A DNA stretch of 32,642 bases. Source: an uncultured bacterium (GTDB taxonomy: Bacteria; Spirochaetota; UBA4802; UB4802). The notes under the pieces are model-generated. The model was given only the letters and a program-made list of their open reading frames with translations, had not been told where the DNA came from and searched no databases. The stretch spans positions 1 through 32,642 of the forward strand of contig CALEUQ010000061.1 of the NCBI GenBank assembly GCA_937920495.1. Reading direction: 5' to 3'. The translations under genes and the position numbers were made by a program. Positions 8,059 to 16,868 of the stretch are shown here, piece by piece (within the stretch, counting starts at the first letter, position 1; every line of letters begins with the position of its first letter).

Positions 8059-10635
8059 TTACAATGACAATTGTTGTGAGGCAACAGGATACGTATCCAC
8101 TATACAATACGCTACAACATTCCCTTTTACCTGGCCTTCATCAAATTCAATGGTGATGTGCTGTACCGTACCATCTGTATCATACACTTTGGTACGCTTG
8201 GTGTAATACAGCGGCAGAGGCTTTCCTGTTTTTGCATCGGCAACCATAATGCTGTACACATGTTGATTTTTCTTTAACAAAGTATTTTTAAGCGTGGCTT
8301 TTATAAATGTTGTACCTGCTTTAAAGATCACTATACCCACACCTTGTGGTGGTGTTGCACTACCGCTGCCGTGAAGATTCATGTTGAGGCCACCAAACAC
8401 AGCCATATGCCCGGTATCAAATTCGGTCATTCCCATAAGCTTCAAGAATTTTCCGTAAAATTCAATTTCATCACCCAGTGCAATGGCAAAAAGGGCAGGG
8501 GATTTTGCGATAGTACCTGTAACAGGGACGGCTGTGGTGGAAAGGCGATACATGCCAAACGGCATATCCCATGAACCAATAAAATTAATCTTGAATCCGT
8601 CGTAATTATACAGAGTAACACACGTTCCATCACTCTGCAGGTATAAGGGGTATCGCGCTTCAAGTGTTGGGTCTATCACTGTTTTGCCGCTGGAAAGTTT
8701 CCCGCCAACAACCCACACCACCATCCCACTATCGCATGTGCTTACTACTCCGCCCAGGTAGTGGAGTGAATCAAAACCAATCTGATTCCACGAAGGAAGC
8801 ATTGTGGGATTGGGTGCAGCTAAGCGTTTAAATTCAAATACGGTTTGTGTATCACCAGTGAACTGTGGGTGTTTGTACGGCAATGTCCCTTTGTAAGGAA
8901 CTATCGCAAATGAATATGAAACATTAAAGCTGCCGGATTTTCTACCACCAAAAAATTTAAGCCCAAACCTGTGCATGTCGGTTATGTAATTGCCTTTTAT
9001 GGTGATGGTAACAGTGCCACCATCCTGACCAACCCACGTTTCCTGCGGGGTTATGACAAGGAACTGTTTGTTGGCAGAAACAAAGGTGCGATGTTTGGGA
9101 TTGCCAGATATTATAACAGCAAGCAAATCCCTGTCAATGGCTGATTTTACTGTATCACCGTGTTCTCGCACAAAAAGCGTAAATGCCAGCGGTTGGTTTG
9201 CATCAATATGTGCAGGGGGCTGTGTCAAAAGTTTACCAAATTTATCGGTATATACTAAAAAGACTCCATCGTGGGGAAGGATCTCTCCTTTTGCAACATA
9301 GCATTTTGCATCGTGTACGGCATTATGTAATGGATAATCATACGGTATAAAGAACACACCGCCATTTTCACCGCCTATGTACACACCGTGTGGACCTAAT
9401 GCAGGGGAGCTGTTTAAATCATTGCGGTCATCATCTATACACAGGTATGACCACCGTAATGTGCCGTCAGGATTAAGTGCATATAGCCTGCCTTCACCGG
9501 AACCAACGTAGATGATGTCGTTGCCATCAATTGCTGCCGAAGAGCGTATGGGCTCAAGTGTGTCAAACGCCCACACTATCTGTCCGTTTTCCGGGTTCAG
9601 TGCATAGATGGTGCCGTCAGCGCAGGGCTGAATGATAAGCCCGGTTGAAGTTTGCGATGGGCTTGCATAGATGTGATCACGCAGCCCCTGTTTCCATAAT
9701 TGTGTGCCACTGTCCTGTGCATATGCGCGCACGTAGCCGTCATATCCGCCAACGATTACCATACCCGTGTGGCTGCTGTTTGTAAGTAGTGGGGAGGCAG
9801 CGTTTGAGCCAAACCCGCCGTTTGTCCATTCACACTTTTGTGTGCGATAGTTATAGCAATACACATTCTTTAATGCCATAAACTGTGTGCCAAAAAACAT
9901 CCTGCCCGTTTTAGTGTTTACAGCAGGAAGTGACCATATCATTTCATTAGCGGGATACTGTGTGATACGTGTTCCTCGTGTGCGATCAATCTGATACACA
10001 AGATAGTTATCGTTAGGTGCTATGAGGCTGCCATCAGGCAGCATACCTATATTGCCTTCAAACCAATTGACGTTGTATGTTTTTATCTTAAACTGCTGCC
10101 ACACTTCCTGAACACTGTGCGCTTTGCTTTTCCATACAATGGTGCCAGTTTCTCTATTGATGCAATACACATAACTATCGCCACTACCAACATACACAAG
10201 CCCCTTATCATCAAGGAGTGCTGATGAATCAATGATTTCACCTGTTTGTATTTTCCATTTAAGGGAACCATCCTGCCGTATAGCGTAAAAGTAATGGTCA
10301 GCTGAACCAATGTACACAGTTCCTTCAGCATCAACAACCGGTGAGCTAAAAATGCCTTTTCCTGTTTTAAATGTCCACGGTTTTAATTTGCTGTTGTATA
10401 CAGGTTTTACTGTGCTTCTTCCGTTCTGCAGACTGTTAGCCCTAAATTTTGGCCAGGGACTTTCTGGGTCAAGTGGTATGTCGTAGCTATACATGCCTTC
10501 TTTTTGTGGCGATAGTAAATCGGGATAGGCTTCATGGCTGCCAGAATGATATATTGCAAAAAAGAAATATAACAGTGCACCGATTATAATGAAGTACAGG
10601 ATATGGCGTTTTTTGAATGTGTACGATAGTTTCAT
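8059..10635 (-). CDS. Large PQQ-repeat beta-propeller protein with unknown C-terminal half
   Basis: The start is placed at the ATG at 10635 because AAGGAG (10642-10647) lies 6 bases before it; a longer frame from a TTG at 10650 would run through this ribosome site. The protein has 858 residues. A single hydrophobic segment near residues 11-28 looks like an anchor, so the rest is extracytoplasmic. Roughly residues 55-430 are BamB/PQQ-type blades with repeated elements such as VYIGSADHYFYAI, VYVGSGDSYVYCINRETG, YALNPENGQIVWAF and VYIGGENGG. Residues 430-858 match nothing I know and are rich in beta-strand patterns. PQQ blades do not prove cofactor binding. A structural or ligand-binding envelope role is likely. 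Six copies of the octamer lie inside this gene, read in several frames. Confidence 0.75.
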   Translation of the reverse strand: MKLSYTFKKRHILYFIIIGALLYFFFAIYHSGSHEAYPDLLSPQKEGMYSYDIPLDPESPWPKFRANSLQNGRSTVKPVYNSKLKPWTFKTGKGIFSSPVVDAEGTVYIGSADHYFYAIRQDGSLKWKIQTGEIIDSSALLDDKGLVYVGSGDSYVYCINRETGTIVWKSKAHSVQEVWQQFKIKTYNVNWFEGNIGMLPDGSLIAPNDNYLVYQIDRTRGTRITQYPANEMIWSLPAVNTKTGRMFFGTQFMALKNVYCYNYRTQKCEWTNGGFGSNAASPLLTNSSHTGMVIVGGYDGYVRAYAQDSGTQLWKQGLRDHIYASPSQTSTGLIIQPCADGTIYALNPENGQIVWAFDTLEPIRSSAAIDGNDIIYVGSGEGRLYALNPDGTLRWSYLCIDDDRNDLNSSPALGPHGVYIGGENGGVFFIPYDYPLHNAVHDAKCYVAKGEILPHDGVFLVYTDKFGKLLTQPPAHIDANQPLAFTLFVREHGDTVKSAIDRDLLAVIISGNPKHRTFVSANKQFLVITPQETWVGQDGGTVTITIKGNYITDMHRFGLKFFGGRKSGSFNVSYSFAIVPYKGTLPYKHPQFTGDTQTVFEFKRLAAPNPTMLPSWNQIGFDSLHYLGGVVSTCDSGMVVWVVGGKLSSGKTVIDPTLEARYPLYLQSDGTCVTLYNYDGFKINFIGSWDMPFGMYRLSTTAVPVTGTIAKSPALFAIALGDEIEFYGKFLKLMGMTEFDTGHMAVFGGLNMNLHGSGSATPPQGVGIVIFKAGTTFIKATLKNTLLKKNQHVYSIMVADAKTGKPLPLYYTKRTKVYDTDGTVQHITIEFDEGQVKGNVVAYCIVDTYPVASQQLSL

Positions 10636-10982
10636 GTTTATCTCCTTCAAGGATGGATCTCCTTAATTATTGCAACGTTATCCAAAAAGTTGGTAGTTGA
10701 GCCAATTCTTAAAGAATTTGATTATACATTAGGCGAATTGTGATACCATTTATTAGTATGTGCTGTGAAATGTGTACCACGACAACTTTTTGAGATGCCT
10801 CCACATATGCATAAATATGATTTGACGATAAAAATAAATAAATATATATTTAGTTATTTTGTCAACTATTATCCTTAAAAATAGTATTGATTTTTTACTT
10901 AGTGTATTGGTTGAGTGGACAGGATGGGTAATGGCATAAAATAAATGAAGTACACTTCGTGTCATAAAGAAAGTAAAACAAA

Positions 10983-11015
10983 GGAACTTCTAATGATTGA
11001 TTTTTCAAGGATATT
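10983..11015 (+). repeat. Dispersed 33-base repeat, copy 1
   Basis: GGAACTTCTAA, six variable bases, then ATTTTT, one variable base and AAGGATATT. The same order and spacing, one base shorter, occurs at 23701-23732. Both copies are intergenic and on the plus strand. It is too short to carry a gene and may be the edge of a small mobile or regulatory element. Confidence 0.5.
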
Positions 11016-11133
11016 TCATTATTTACGATACATGCAGCGTAACACTAATTTCCTGTATTACACTTTATTGATGAAAATGTTATAGATGTGCTCATAAAGT
11101 TTATGGTAGTTAGTCACTAATAACTACTTGAAA

Positions 11134-11190
11134 ATATTTTGTTAATAAAGAGGTGCACATCCCCGCTACCGAAGGCGGTGGGGATGTACA
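11134..11190 (+). repeat. Dispersed hairpin repeat, copy 1
   Basis: ATATTTTGTTAATAAA, then an AGG-rich stretch, then a hairpin with ACATCCCC (11157-11164) against GGGGATGT (11180-11187) around CCGAAGG. A second copy with the same flank and a longer stem is at 16869-16925. The shared left flank outside the stem shows this is a repeat family and not two unrelated hairpins. Confidence 0.7.
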
Positions 11191-11244
11191 TGATTAAACC
11201 GGATTTAAAATGAAAATTCATATATGTTATGTTGTGTATAAAAC

Positions 11245-11877
11245 ATGAACAAACAGCGTGCACGAACAGGAAGTGAAAAAGAATATCGTAAGGAGCAACT
11301 TAAAAAAGCTGCACTGCAGTTGTTTGCAAAAAACGGATTTAAAAGTACCACTGTGGCAATGATAACAAAAAAGTCACTTTTAAGCCCGGCGGCATTTTAT
11401 CTGTATTTTACAAATAAGATTGCCATTTACCGTCAGTTAAATAAAGATGGGATAGATATTTTAGAAAAGCTGATACGGGAAGCTCTGCAAAACTCTAAAG
11501 ACAGTTCCATTGACAAACTCCATGCCATTGCGCATGCATACGTGAATTTTTTTAAGAAATATCAGCAATATTTTTATATAACCGAAATACTGCATTTGGG
11601 CAATACAGAATTTTTTTATGATACAGCAATGGTGCGAGAATTAGAGGACAGGACATTACAAATCCTTGGGATAGTGGCCAGTATCATCGAAGAAGGAATA
11701 CACGCAAATGAATTTAAAAGAATTGATCCAATGAAAACTGCGGTGACACTGTGGGGTATGATAGATGGCGTACTCATTTTAGAGGTAAAGAAGAGCACCG
11801 GGTTTACGGGGTTTAGTGTGGATGAACTTATAGAACAGATGATGGAAATAGTCTTACATGGGATTATGGAAGAATAA
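11245..11877 (+). CDS. TetR/AcrR-family transcription regulator
   Basis: A 210-residue protein with an N-terminal TetR DNA-binding domain (about residues 14-60): LKKAALQLFAKNGFKSTTVAMI, then the recognition helix and the typical AAFYLYFTNK. The rest is the helical ligand and dimer domain, too variable to predict the ligand. No ribosome site precedes the ATG at 11245 and no alternative start exists nearby, so initiation may be weak or on a near-leaderless mRNA. It lies 21 bases before the cysteine-rich mini-protein gene, which suggests cotranscription, and upstream of a porin gene. Regulation of these envelope genes is a reasonable guess. Confidence 0.85.
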   Translation: MNKQRARTGSEKEYRKEQLKKAALQLFAKNGFKSTTVAMITKKSLLSPAAFYLYFTNKIAIYRQLNKDGIDILEKLIREALQNSKDSSIDKLHAIAHAYVNFFKKYQQYFYITEILHLGNTEFFYDTAMVRELEDRTLQILGIVASIIEEGIHANEFKRIDPMKTAVTLWGMIDGVLILEVKKSTGFTGFSVDELIEQMMEIVLHGIMEE

Positions 11878-11898
11878 TTGAAATTTTGAGGAATAAAA

Positions 11899-12123
11899 AT
11901 GATACATACAGGCACGATATTTGTTTTGATTGGATTATTATTTTCATTATTATGCTGTGATACCGATCCCAATGATGAAAGCTGTGCCAGACTATGTGCT
12001 GACAGATACGGAGAATGTGAGCGTGATTGTAAAACAAAGTATACTGTTGGTAGTTTTGAATATCAAAAATGTAAAAGCAATTGTGAAGAAGAGTATAACA
12101 CGTGTGTATTTGATTGCTATTAA
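11899..12123 (+). CDS. Small exported cysteine-rich protein with twin CX3C modules
   Basis: A 74-residue protein not recognised as a known family. Residues 1-18 form a signal-like hydrophobic segment ending in LLCC, which could be a poor lipobox (C19 or C20). The mature part holds two modules with identical spacing, C29-X3-C33-X6-C40-X3-C44 and C58-X3-C62-X6-C69-X3-C73, with charged residues between. This pattern would suit two disulfide-stapled helical hairpins. GAGGAA at 11888-11893 before the ATG supports translation. It follows the TetR gene by 21 bases. Metal binding is the alternative to disulfides. Confidence 0.7.
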   Translation: MIHTGTIFVLIGLLFSLLCCDTDPNDESCARLCADRYGECERDCKTKYTVGSFEYQKCKSNCEEEYNTCVFDCY

Positions 12124-12355
12124 ATTATGATGTTAATTGCTGGGGGAAAGCTTAATAATACGAGGGGCATTCTTAAGTTTTGGGAAAATTGGATGGGTGA
12201 TAAAAATAGTAGAAATAACGAGAAGTTGCAAGAAAATACATATACACAAAAAAATTATTGCAAAATAATATACATAGAATACAAAAGCAAAAATTTTCAT
12301 TTTTTTAACAAAAATTATACACACTATCAACAAAATCTTTAAGGAGGATTTTTTT

Positions 12356-13465
12356 ATGAAGCTTTCAAAACTTTTAGTTGCGATTGCGCTGGTTGTTGGA
12401 TTAGCAGCACCTTCATTTGCTGCAGATGGCATTGCAAAATTTACATTTGGTGATGACCAGTATCTTGAATTGCATTACCTGTTGCAGGTACAGGGGTATT
12501 CTATGTACAAAGATGGCGGCGCTCAAGATGATTATTGGGCAAAAGATTTTAAAATCCGCCGTTCGCGTGTTATTGTAAAGGGGCAGGCTGCACAGGGTGT
12601 TGAGTTTTTCATGGAAACAGATGCACCAAACCAGGAAGGTAATGCTGCAACCAATTTATTAACGCAGGATGCATACATTGATTTCACTATAGCAAAGGAA
12701 TTTAAAATAGCATTTGGCCATATACTGCTACCCTTTATGCATTATGACAGACAGTCAGCTGCAACACTGTTGTGTGCTGATTACAGCACAGCGGTGATCC
12801 CACTGGGTGGCAATGCATGGCGCGATAGCGGTATTGAATTCAGGGGATTGCTTGCAAATGGTTTGATTGATTACCGCATTGGAGTATTTGATGGACAGGA
12901 TAGAAATACAGCGGGAACTATCAACAAAAATGACATGCCACGGTACACTGGGCGTATTCAATTTAACCTGAAGGATGCCGAAGAAGGCTTTTTCTATAGC
13001 GGCAATTACCTGGGCAAAAAGAGCATTATAAGCTTTGGCGCAGGTCTTGATTATCAGCAGGATGTGTATTTAGTTGGCACAAAAGCAAAAGACTATACCG
13101 CATGGACAGTTGATGCATATTTTGACCATCCCGTTGCTGCAAACAATGTATTGACACTACAGGCTGGGTATGTAAATGTAAAGAACAGCCCATTTATGGC
13201 AGGAACACCAGAAAAAGCTACCATGTACTTTGCAGAAGGCGGTTTCCTTATCAACGGGACATGGCAGCCAGTTGCACGTTATTACTATAAAGAAATTGAA
13301 GTTTCTGGTGGAAAGGATAAGATTTCTGAAATTGCCGGTGGTTTAAACTACTACATTAAAGGACACAATGCTAATATTAAGGTTGAATATGCACAGCAGT
13401 TAAAAGACGAAAGTGATAATTTCAAGAACAAACAGGTGACAGTACAGTGCCAGATTTTAATCTAA
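12356..13465 (+). CDS. Outer-membrane porin (phosphate-selective porin O/P-like)
   Basis: A 369-residue protein with a clean signal peptide (hydrophobic residues 6-19, cleavage likely after SFA at 22). The mature part has the alternating pattern of a beta-barrel, and motifs such as KIRRSRVIVKGQAAQGVEFFMETD, cut here in my reading at residues 64-87, and YRIGVFDGQ resemble the porin O/P family. It would be a passive pore in the outer membrane. The C-terminus ends in QILI where many barrels end in an aromatic. AAGGAGG at 12341-12347 gives a strong start, and a strong terminator follows, so it is probably its own transcription unit and well expressed. Confidence 0.8.
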   Translation: MKLSKLLVAIALVVGLAAPSFAADGIAKFTFGDDQYLELHYLLQVQGYSMYKDGGAQDDYWAKDFKIRRSRVIVKGQAAQGVEFFMETDAPNQEGNAATNLLTQDAYIDFTIAKEFKIAFGHILLPFMHYDRQSAATLLCADYSTAVIPLGGNAWRDSGIEFRGLLANGLIDYRIGVFDGQDRNTAGTINKNDMPRYTGRIQFNLKDAEEGFFYSGNYLGKKSIISFGAGLDYQQDVYLVGTKAKDYTAWTVDAYFDHPVAANNVLTLQAGYVNVKNSPFMAGTPEKATMYFAEGGFLINGTWQPVARYYYKEIEVSGGKDKISEIAGGLNYYIKGHNANIKVEYAQQLKDESDNFKNKQVTVQCQILI

Positions 13466-13484
13466 TTATATACTCAACTACAGG

Positions 13485-13516
13485 AAAAAAGGCTGTGCAA
13501 CGCACAGCCTTTTTTA
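13485..13516. terminator. Strong intrinsic terminator after the porin gene
   Basis: GGCTGTGC (13491-13498) and GCACAGCC (13502-13509) with a 3-base loop, bordered by six A on the left and six T on the right. It would work on both strands. It lies 20 bases after the porin stop. Confidence 0.9.
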
Positions 13517-13722
13517 TATAATGACTTAACACGATTACTGGTCAAGCTCTGGAATGCTACCAACTTTTGTTGAAGCAGGCTGGATGCCATGGTGTGTTAT
13601 TCTGCATCCCGATTGTGGTGATGGCAGGCTTGATGTGGGGTATACTAATGCCACGATGAATTAGATTACGGATAAGGTGTGTAATCATGGTATGCAATAT
13701 TTTTTTTGGGTGAAGCTAATTT

Positions 13723-14787
13723 ATGTGTTCCTGTAAACGAATGCATATATACAGAATAATGTTTATATTGGTAACTATCGCACTGGTGAGTATGCTGGTA
13801 GTGCAACACACAGTTGTGTTTGCAAAGCGTAGTGACAGCACACTTATTGTATCACAAAATAAAACCCTTTCCACTTCAATAGATCACATAGGCATGACGG
13901 ATTTGCTGGCAACTATCAATACGCTGTATCTTAATGGATATTATAATTTAATTGGTAAATATATTGAAGAATATAAAAAAAAGCAATATCCCCTGACAAA
14001 AGAAATATTATATTTTACTGCAATATCGTCTATTAATGCAAAAAAATATGATGATGCGCTCAATACACTGTATATTGCAGTAACGTTAGAACCGAGGTAT
14101 TCGCGCGCACTGAATGCTATTGGTTACGTGTATGCCATGCGCAGGCAATGGCAGCAGTCACTATCGCACCTATTGCTTGCACATAGAGCTAATACCTACA
14201 ATGCGTTTATTAGCTACAACATAGCGCTGGTACATTACACCAATATTAATTATGCGCATGCTGCGGCGTGGGCTTGCAAAGCTATAGATGATAAGCCTAA
14301 CTTTGCACGTGCATGTGATGTGTATGCGTGCAGCATGTTTAAGCAGCAAAAATATGAAGAAGCTGTAGAATACTGGAACAGGGCGCTGCAATTGGGTTTA
14401 GATGAAGATCGAGTGTACTTTAACAGGGCGTGTGCATATATGGCACTACAAAATTTTAATGCCTGCAGTGCCGATTGTGCCACGGTGATAAAGAAAAACA
14501 ATAAACATTTTGAAGCATTAATGTTAATGGCATACGCATATTTTTTGAAAGGCGATTATGATGCATCGCTGCGTGCATGTAACAGTGGATTAAAAATAAA
14601 GAGTAATGATATTTTTGCGAAGGTACTGGGGGCATTGAATGTTGCTAAAAAGAATGCTCAGGCAGGAAAAGATATGCTGGTGGCTGCACTTGGACCGGTA
14701 GAAAATGTGGAAGATGTGGGTGTACGACTGCTACAGTATTTTCAGTATACTATTGTTGATCCGCCTGCTGAATTTTTGTTATATTAA
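13723..14787 (+). CDS. Exported tetratricopeptide-repeat protein
   Basis: A 354-residue protein. The hydrophobic segment around residues 12-32 is a signal peptide or anchor, so the TPR part is probably periplasmic. From about residue 75 to 320 there are six or so TPR units, for example ILYFTAISSINAKKYDDALN, SRALNAIGYVYAMRRQWQQS, FISYNIALVHYTNINYAHAA and VYFNRACAYMALQNFNACS, each about 34 residues long. TPR arrays bind protein partners; none is indicated. GGGTGA at 13708-13713 supports the ATG at 13723, though ATGs at 13741 and 13759 would also keep the signal. It converges on the DUF4416 gene with 3 bases between stops. Confidence 0.75.
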   Translation: MCSCKRMHIYRIMFILVTIALVSMLVVQHTVVFAKRSDSTLIVSQNKTLSTSIDHIGMTDLLATINTLYLNGYYNLIGKYIEEYKKKQYPLTKEILYFTAISSINAKKYDDALNTLYIAVTLEPRYSRALNAIGYVYAMRRQWQQSLSHLLLAHRANTYNAFISYNIALVHYTNINYAHAAAWACKAIDDKPNFARACDVYACSMFKQQKYEEAVEYWNRALQLGLDEDRVYFNRACAYMALQNFNACSADCATVIKKNNKHFEALMLMAYAYFLKGDYDASLRACNSGLKIKSNDIFAKVLGALNVAKKNAQAGKDMLVAALGPVENVEDVGVRLLQYFQYTIVDPPAEFLLY

Positions 14788-14790
14788 TAA

Positions 14791-15315
14791 TCACCGCTTT
14801 TGTATCTGTTCATAATAGATTATGCGCAACGTTTCAAAGAACTGCAGATATTCCTTTTTGCGATAGTCAGGATATGTCCATTCCCAGGGCTGGTAGTGTT
14901 TTGCAACATAGCGATATTCATTTTCCAGGTACACCCCTTTCCCTACATAGACGCGGTGAAAATAATCCTTGCATGATGCTAAAAACACATTGGATAACGT
15001 AAGGTAGCCCGGGTCAATGTTAATGGTACGGATGCCATTGTGTAAAAATTTTTGTTCCACCTTATTGGTGAATAATTTTATCTTTGCAATATCTTCCCTG
15101 TTGATGAGCTTTACAAAGCTTACGAATACCTTATATAAATTTTTACCCATGCTACTGTAATAGTCAGTGTGCGAAAATGGTATGGGATCGGACTGTAGAT
15201 CGATGATGCCGTATTTCTTTTCTAAAATATTAATTGCATGAAACAATACATCATCACGAGCTGTCAGTAGCCCTATAAAAAGCTTGGCTTTAGGTGGTAT
15301 GGTTGGCTGTGCCAT
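14791..15315 (-). CDS. DUF4416 family protein
   Basis: A 174-residue protein. KAKLFIGLLTARD at the N-terminus, PFSHTDYYSSMGKNLYKVFVSF in the middle and NIDPGYLTLSNVFLAS with YPDYRKKEYLQFF near the end match the DUF4416 family as I remember it. The function is unknown. The conserved pattern and normal length argue for a real gene. Its first 26 bases overlap the end of the upstream pseudouridine synthase gene, so translation may be coupled. No good ribosome site is visible because it would lie inside that gene. Confidence 0.8.
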   Translation of the reverse strand: MAQPTIPPKAKLFIGLLTARDDVLFHAINILEKKYGIIDLQSDPIPFSHTDYYSSMGKNLYKVFVSFVKLINREDIAKIKLFTNKVEQKFLHNGIRTINIDPGYLTLSNVFLASCKDYFHRVYVGKGVYLENEYRYVAKHYQPWEWTYPDYRKKEYLQFFETLRIIYYEQIQKR

Positions 15316-16264
15316 TGTTGCTCTCTAATTGTAAAAGAAATGTGCGCATATCCTGAGGCAGTGGCGCTTTTATTGCAATCATCTTTTGTAAAAATGGATG
15401 GTATAAACGGTACATGCGTGCATGCAGAGCACAGCGTGGAAATAAGCGCGCAATGGTACCTTTATTTTTTATGTATTCAATGAAATTGTCATCGCTCTTA
15501 CAGTATAATGTATCGCCTGCAATTGGATGACCTATATGTTCACAGTGAACACGTATCTGGTGGGTTCGCCCGGTTTGTGGCATTGCTTTGACTAGCGTGT
15601 AGCCATTGTAGCGCTTCACTACAGCAAAATGAGTGAGTGCGTGCCACTGTGCGTCATTATACGCAGCGCGCTTCTTTCGGATGCGGGAGTCTGGTGATAT
15701 TCCTATTGGTGTATCAACTGTAAGTGTGTCAAAGGAACAATTACCGATAACTATCGCATAATATGTTTTGGCGATAGTTTCCGGGTATTGCAAAAATGCT
15801 GAGGCAATACGGCCGCTTTTGGCAAGCACCACTACACCTGATGTTTCGCGGTCAAGACGATTGAGCGGCATGCACTGTATGCCGATGTGCTGCCACAGCA
15901 GCATGGTGAGTGTGTTGTGGAAATATTTGCCAGCAGGGTGGGTGGGCAGATTGCCGCTTTTATTGACAGCGATGATGTGGTCGTCTTCATAGAGTATGGT
16001 GTATGTGGGGTCAACACAGGGTTCTTCTACAGGCTGGCGCTTATATTCAATTACGTACTGCTGGTATACTATATAATGGGGGATAGTTATCGGTATATTA
16101 TTTACGTAAATCTTCCCGCTTTTGATCTCTTTTTGCCATCGTGAGCGGGAAAGGTAGGTAAAACGCCCTGCAAGGTATACATCAAGGCGCATTGGCTTGG
16201 ATCCATCAGGCACAATGGAGATAAGTTTTTGTGTTGTGGTTGATATAACGCGCTCTTTTTCCAT
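15290..16264 (-). CDS. RluA-family RNA pseudouridine synthase with S4 domain
   Basis: A 324-residue enzyme. Residues about 25-75 form an S4 RNA-binding domain (RLDVYLAGRF, SRSRWQKEIKSGKIYVNN). The catalytic domain carries the RluA signature LNRLDRETSG with catalytic D138, and later QTGRTHQIRVH and HPIAGDTLY. It isomerises uridine in rRNA or tRNA; RluD, RluC and other members cannot be separated here. The S4 part argues against the RluA type that lacks it. The ATG at 16264 has no clear ribosome site. Two inward-facing octamers (15750 and 15771) lie within the coding region. Confidence 0.88.
   Translation of the reverse strand: MEKERVISTTTQKLISIVPDGSKPMRLDVYLAGRFTYLSRSRWQKEIKSGKIYVNNIPITIPHYIVYQQYVIEYKRQPVEEPCVDPTYTILYEDDHIIAVNKSGNLPTHPAGKYFHNTLTMLLWQHIGIQCMPLNRLDRETSGVVVLAKSGRIASAFLQYPETIAKTYYAIVIGNCSFDTLTVDTPIGISPDSRIRKKRAAYNDAQWHALTHFAVVKRYNGYTLVKAMPQTGRTHQIRVHCEHIGHPIAGDTLYCKSDDNFIEYIKNKGTIARLFPRCALHARMYRLYHPFLQKMIAIKAPLPQDMRTFLLQLESNNGTANHTT
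15750..15778. repeat. Close inverted pair of the octamer inside a gene
   Basis: ACTATCGC (15750-15757) and GCGATAGT (15771-15778) face each other across 13 bases, enough for an 8-bp stem, inside the pseudouridine synthase coding region. The left copy is part of a longer word, TACCGATAACTATC (15742-15755), whose reverse complement recurs at 16082 and 16493. Confidence 0.6.
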
Positions 16265-16379
16265 GTCGTATTGATGTCAGTACATATCAGTATTGTTATT
16301 TAATATACTTCAATATTATTTTTCAACAAGTCAAATATGTAAGTAGAATTAGTGTGTGTTGTATGTGAAAAAACTTACG

Positions 16380-16844
16380 TTAGGCCGTTTCATATATGGC
16401 TTTTTTCCATATATCGGGGTGTGGCCCCCAATAAAATTGGCAACAAGGTATACCATCTTCTAAATAAAATTGGAAGGAGTAGCCACTAATACGATAGTTA
16501 TCGGTATTATCTACTTTTTCTAAAGCAGCAATGAAGTCATATAAATAATTGTCAATGCAGAAGGCTATCATCTTTGCTAACGATACCTTATATACCTTCC
16601 GCACATCCATAATAAACTCATACTCGTGTTCAATCAACATAATATGCACCCTTTTCCATTTGCCTGAATATCTGGGTCTATACGATAACCTGCAATATGG
16701 TTTTGTATTGATACTCTTATACGACAGGACGTAGTTAATCAAACTGATTATAAAGGAACTCAAAGATAGTTCATATCTTTGTGCATAAAATTTTATTTTG
16801 GATAAATGATCATACGAAATACAAGTAGTAGTCTCAAGATTCAT
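16380..16844 (-). CDS. Hypothetical protein with two ribbon-helix-helix-like segments
   Basis: A 154-residue protein that I do not recognise. Two segments resemble each other: one around residues 8-42 (SYDHLSKIKFYAQRYELSLS then hydrophobic) and one around 68-102 (LIEHEYEFIMDVRKVYKVSL then hydrophobic). Both show the strand-helix-helix rhythm of small RHH DNA-binding proteins, with K/R-rich RLSYRPRYSGKWKR between them. The C-terminus is aromatic and has CC at 133-134. GAGGA (16851-16855) lies 6 bases before the ATG, so it is probably expressed. DNA binding is only a suggestion. Confidence 0.55.
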   Translation of the reverse strand: MNLETTTCISYDHLSKIKFYAQRYELSLSSFIISLINYVLSYKSINTKPYCRLSYRPRYSGKWKRVHIMLIEHEYEFIMDVRKVYKVSLAKMIAFCIDNYLYDFIAALEKVDNTDNYRISGYSFQFYLEDGIPCCQFYWGPHPDIWKKAIYETA

Positions 16845-16868
16845 GGCATATCCTCGCTAAAAAATAGT

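Larger units (their letters stand above)
10636..11244. other. Long divergent intergenic region with two dispersed repeats
   Basis: This 609-base region separates the PQQ gene (minus) from the TetR gene (plus). It contains one copy of a 33-base dispersed repeat (10983-11015) and one copy of a hairpin repeat (11134-11190), both listed separately. An AT-rich block lies near 10815-10865. I see no credible coding region. Promoters for both flanking genes should lie here, but no clear -35/-10 pair stands out. Confidence 0.6.

Noticed and set aside
12127..12342. 71-residue frame between the mini-protein and porin genes
   Set aside because: AT-rich composition dominated by Asn and Lys, with no ribosome site; probably leader sequence of the porin gene.
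13517..13722. Gene remnant between the porin terminator and the TPR gene
   Set aside because: Short frames on both strands are interrupted and match nothing I recognise.
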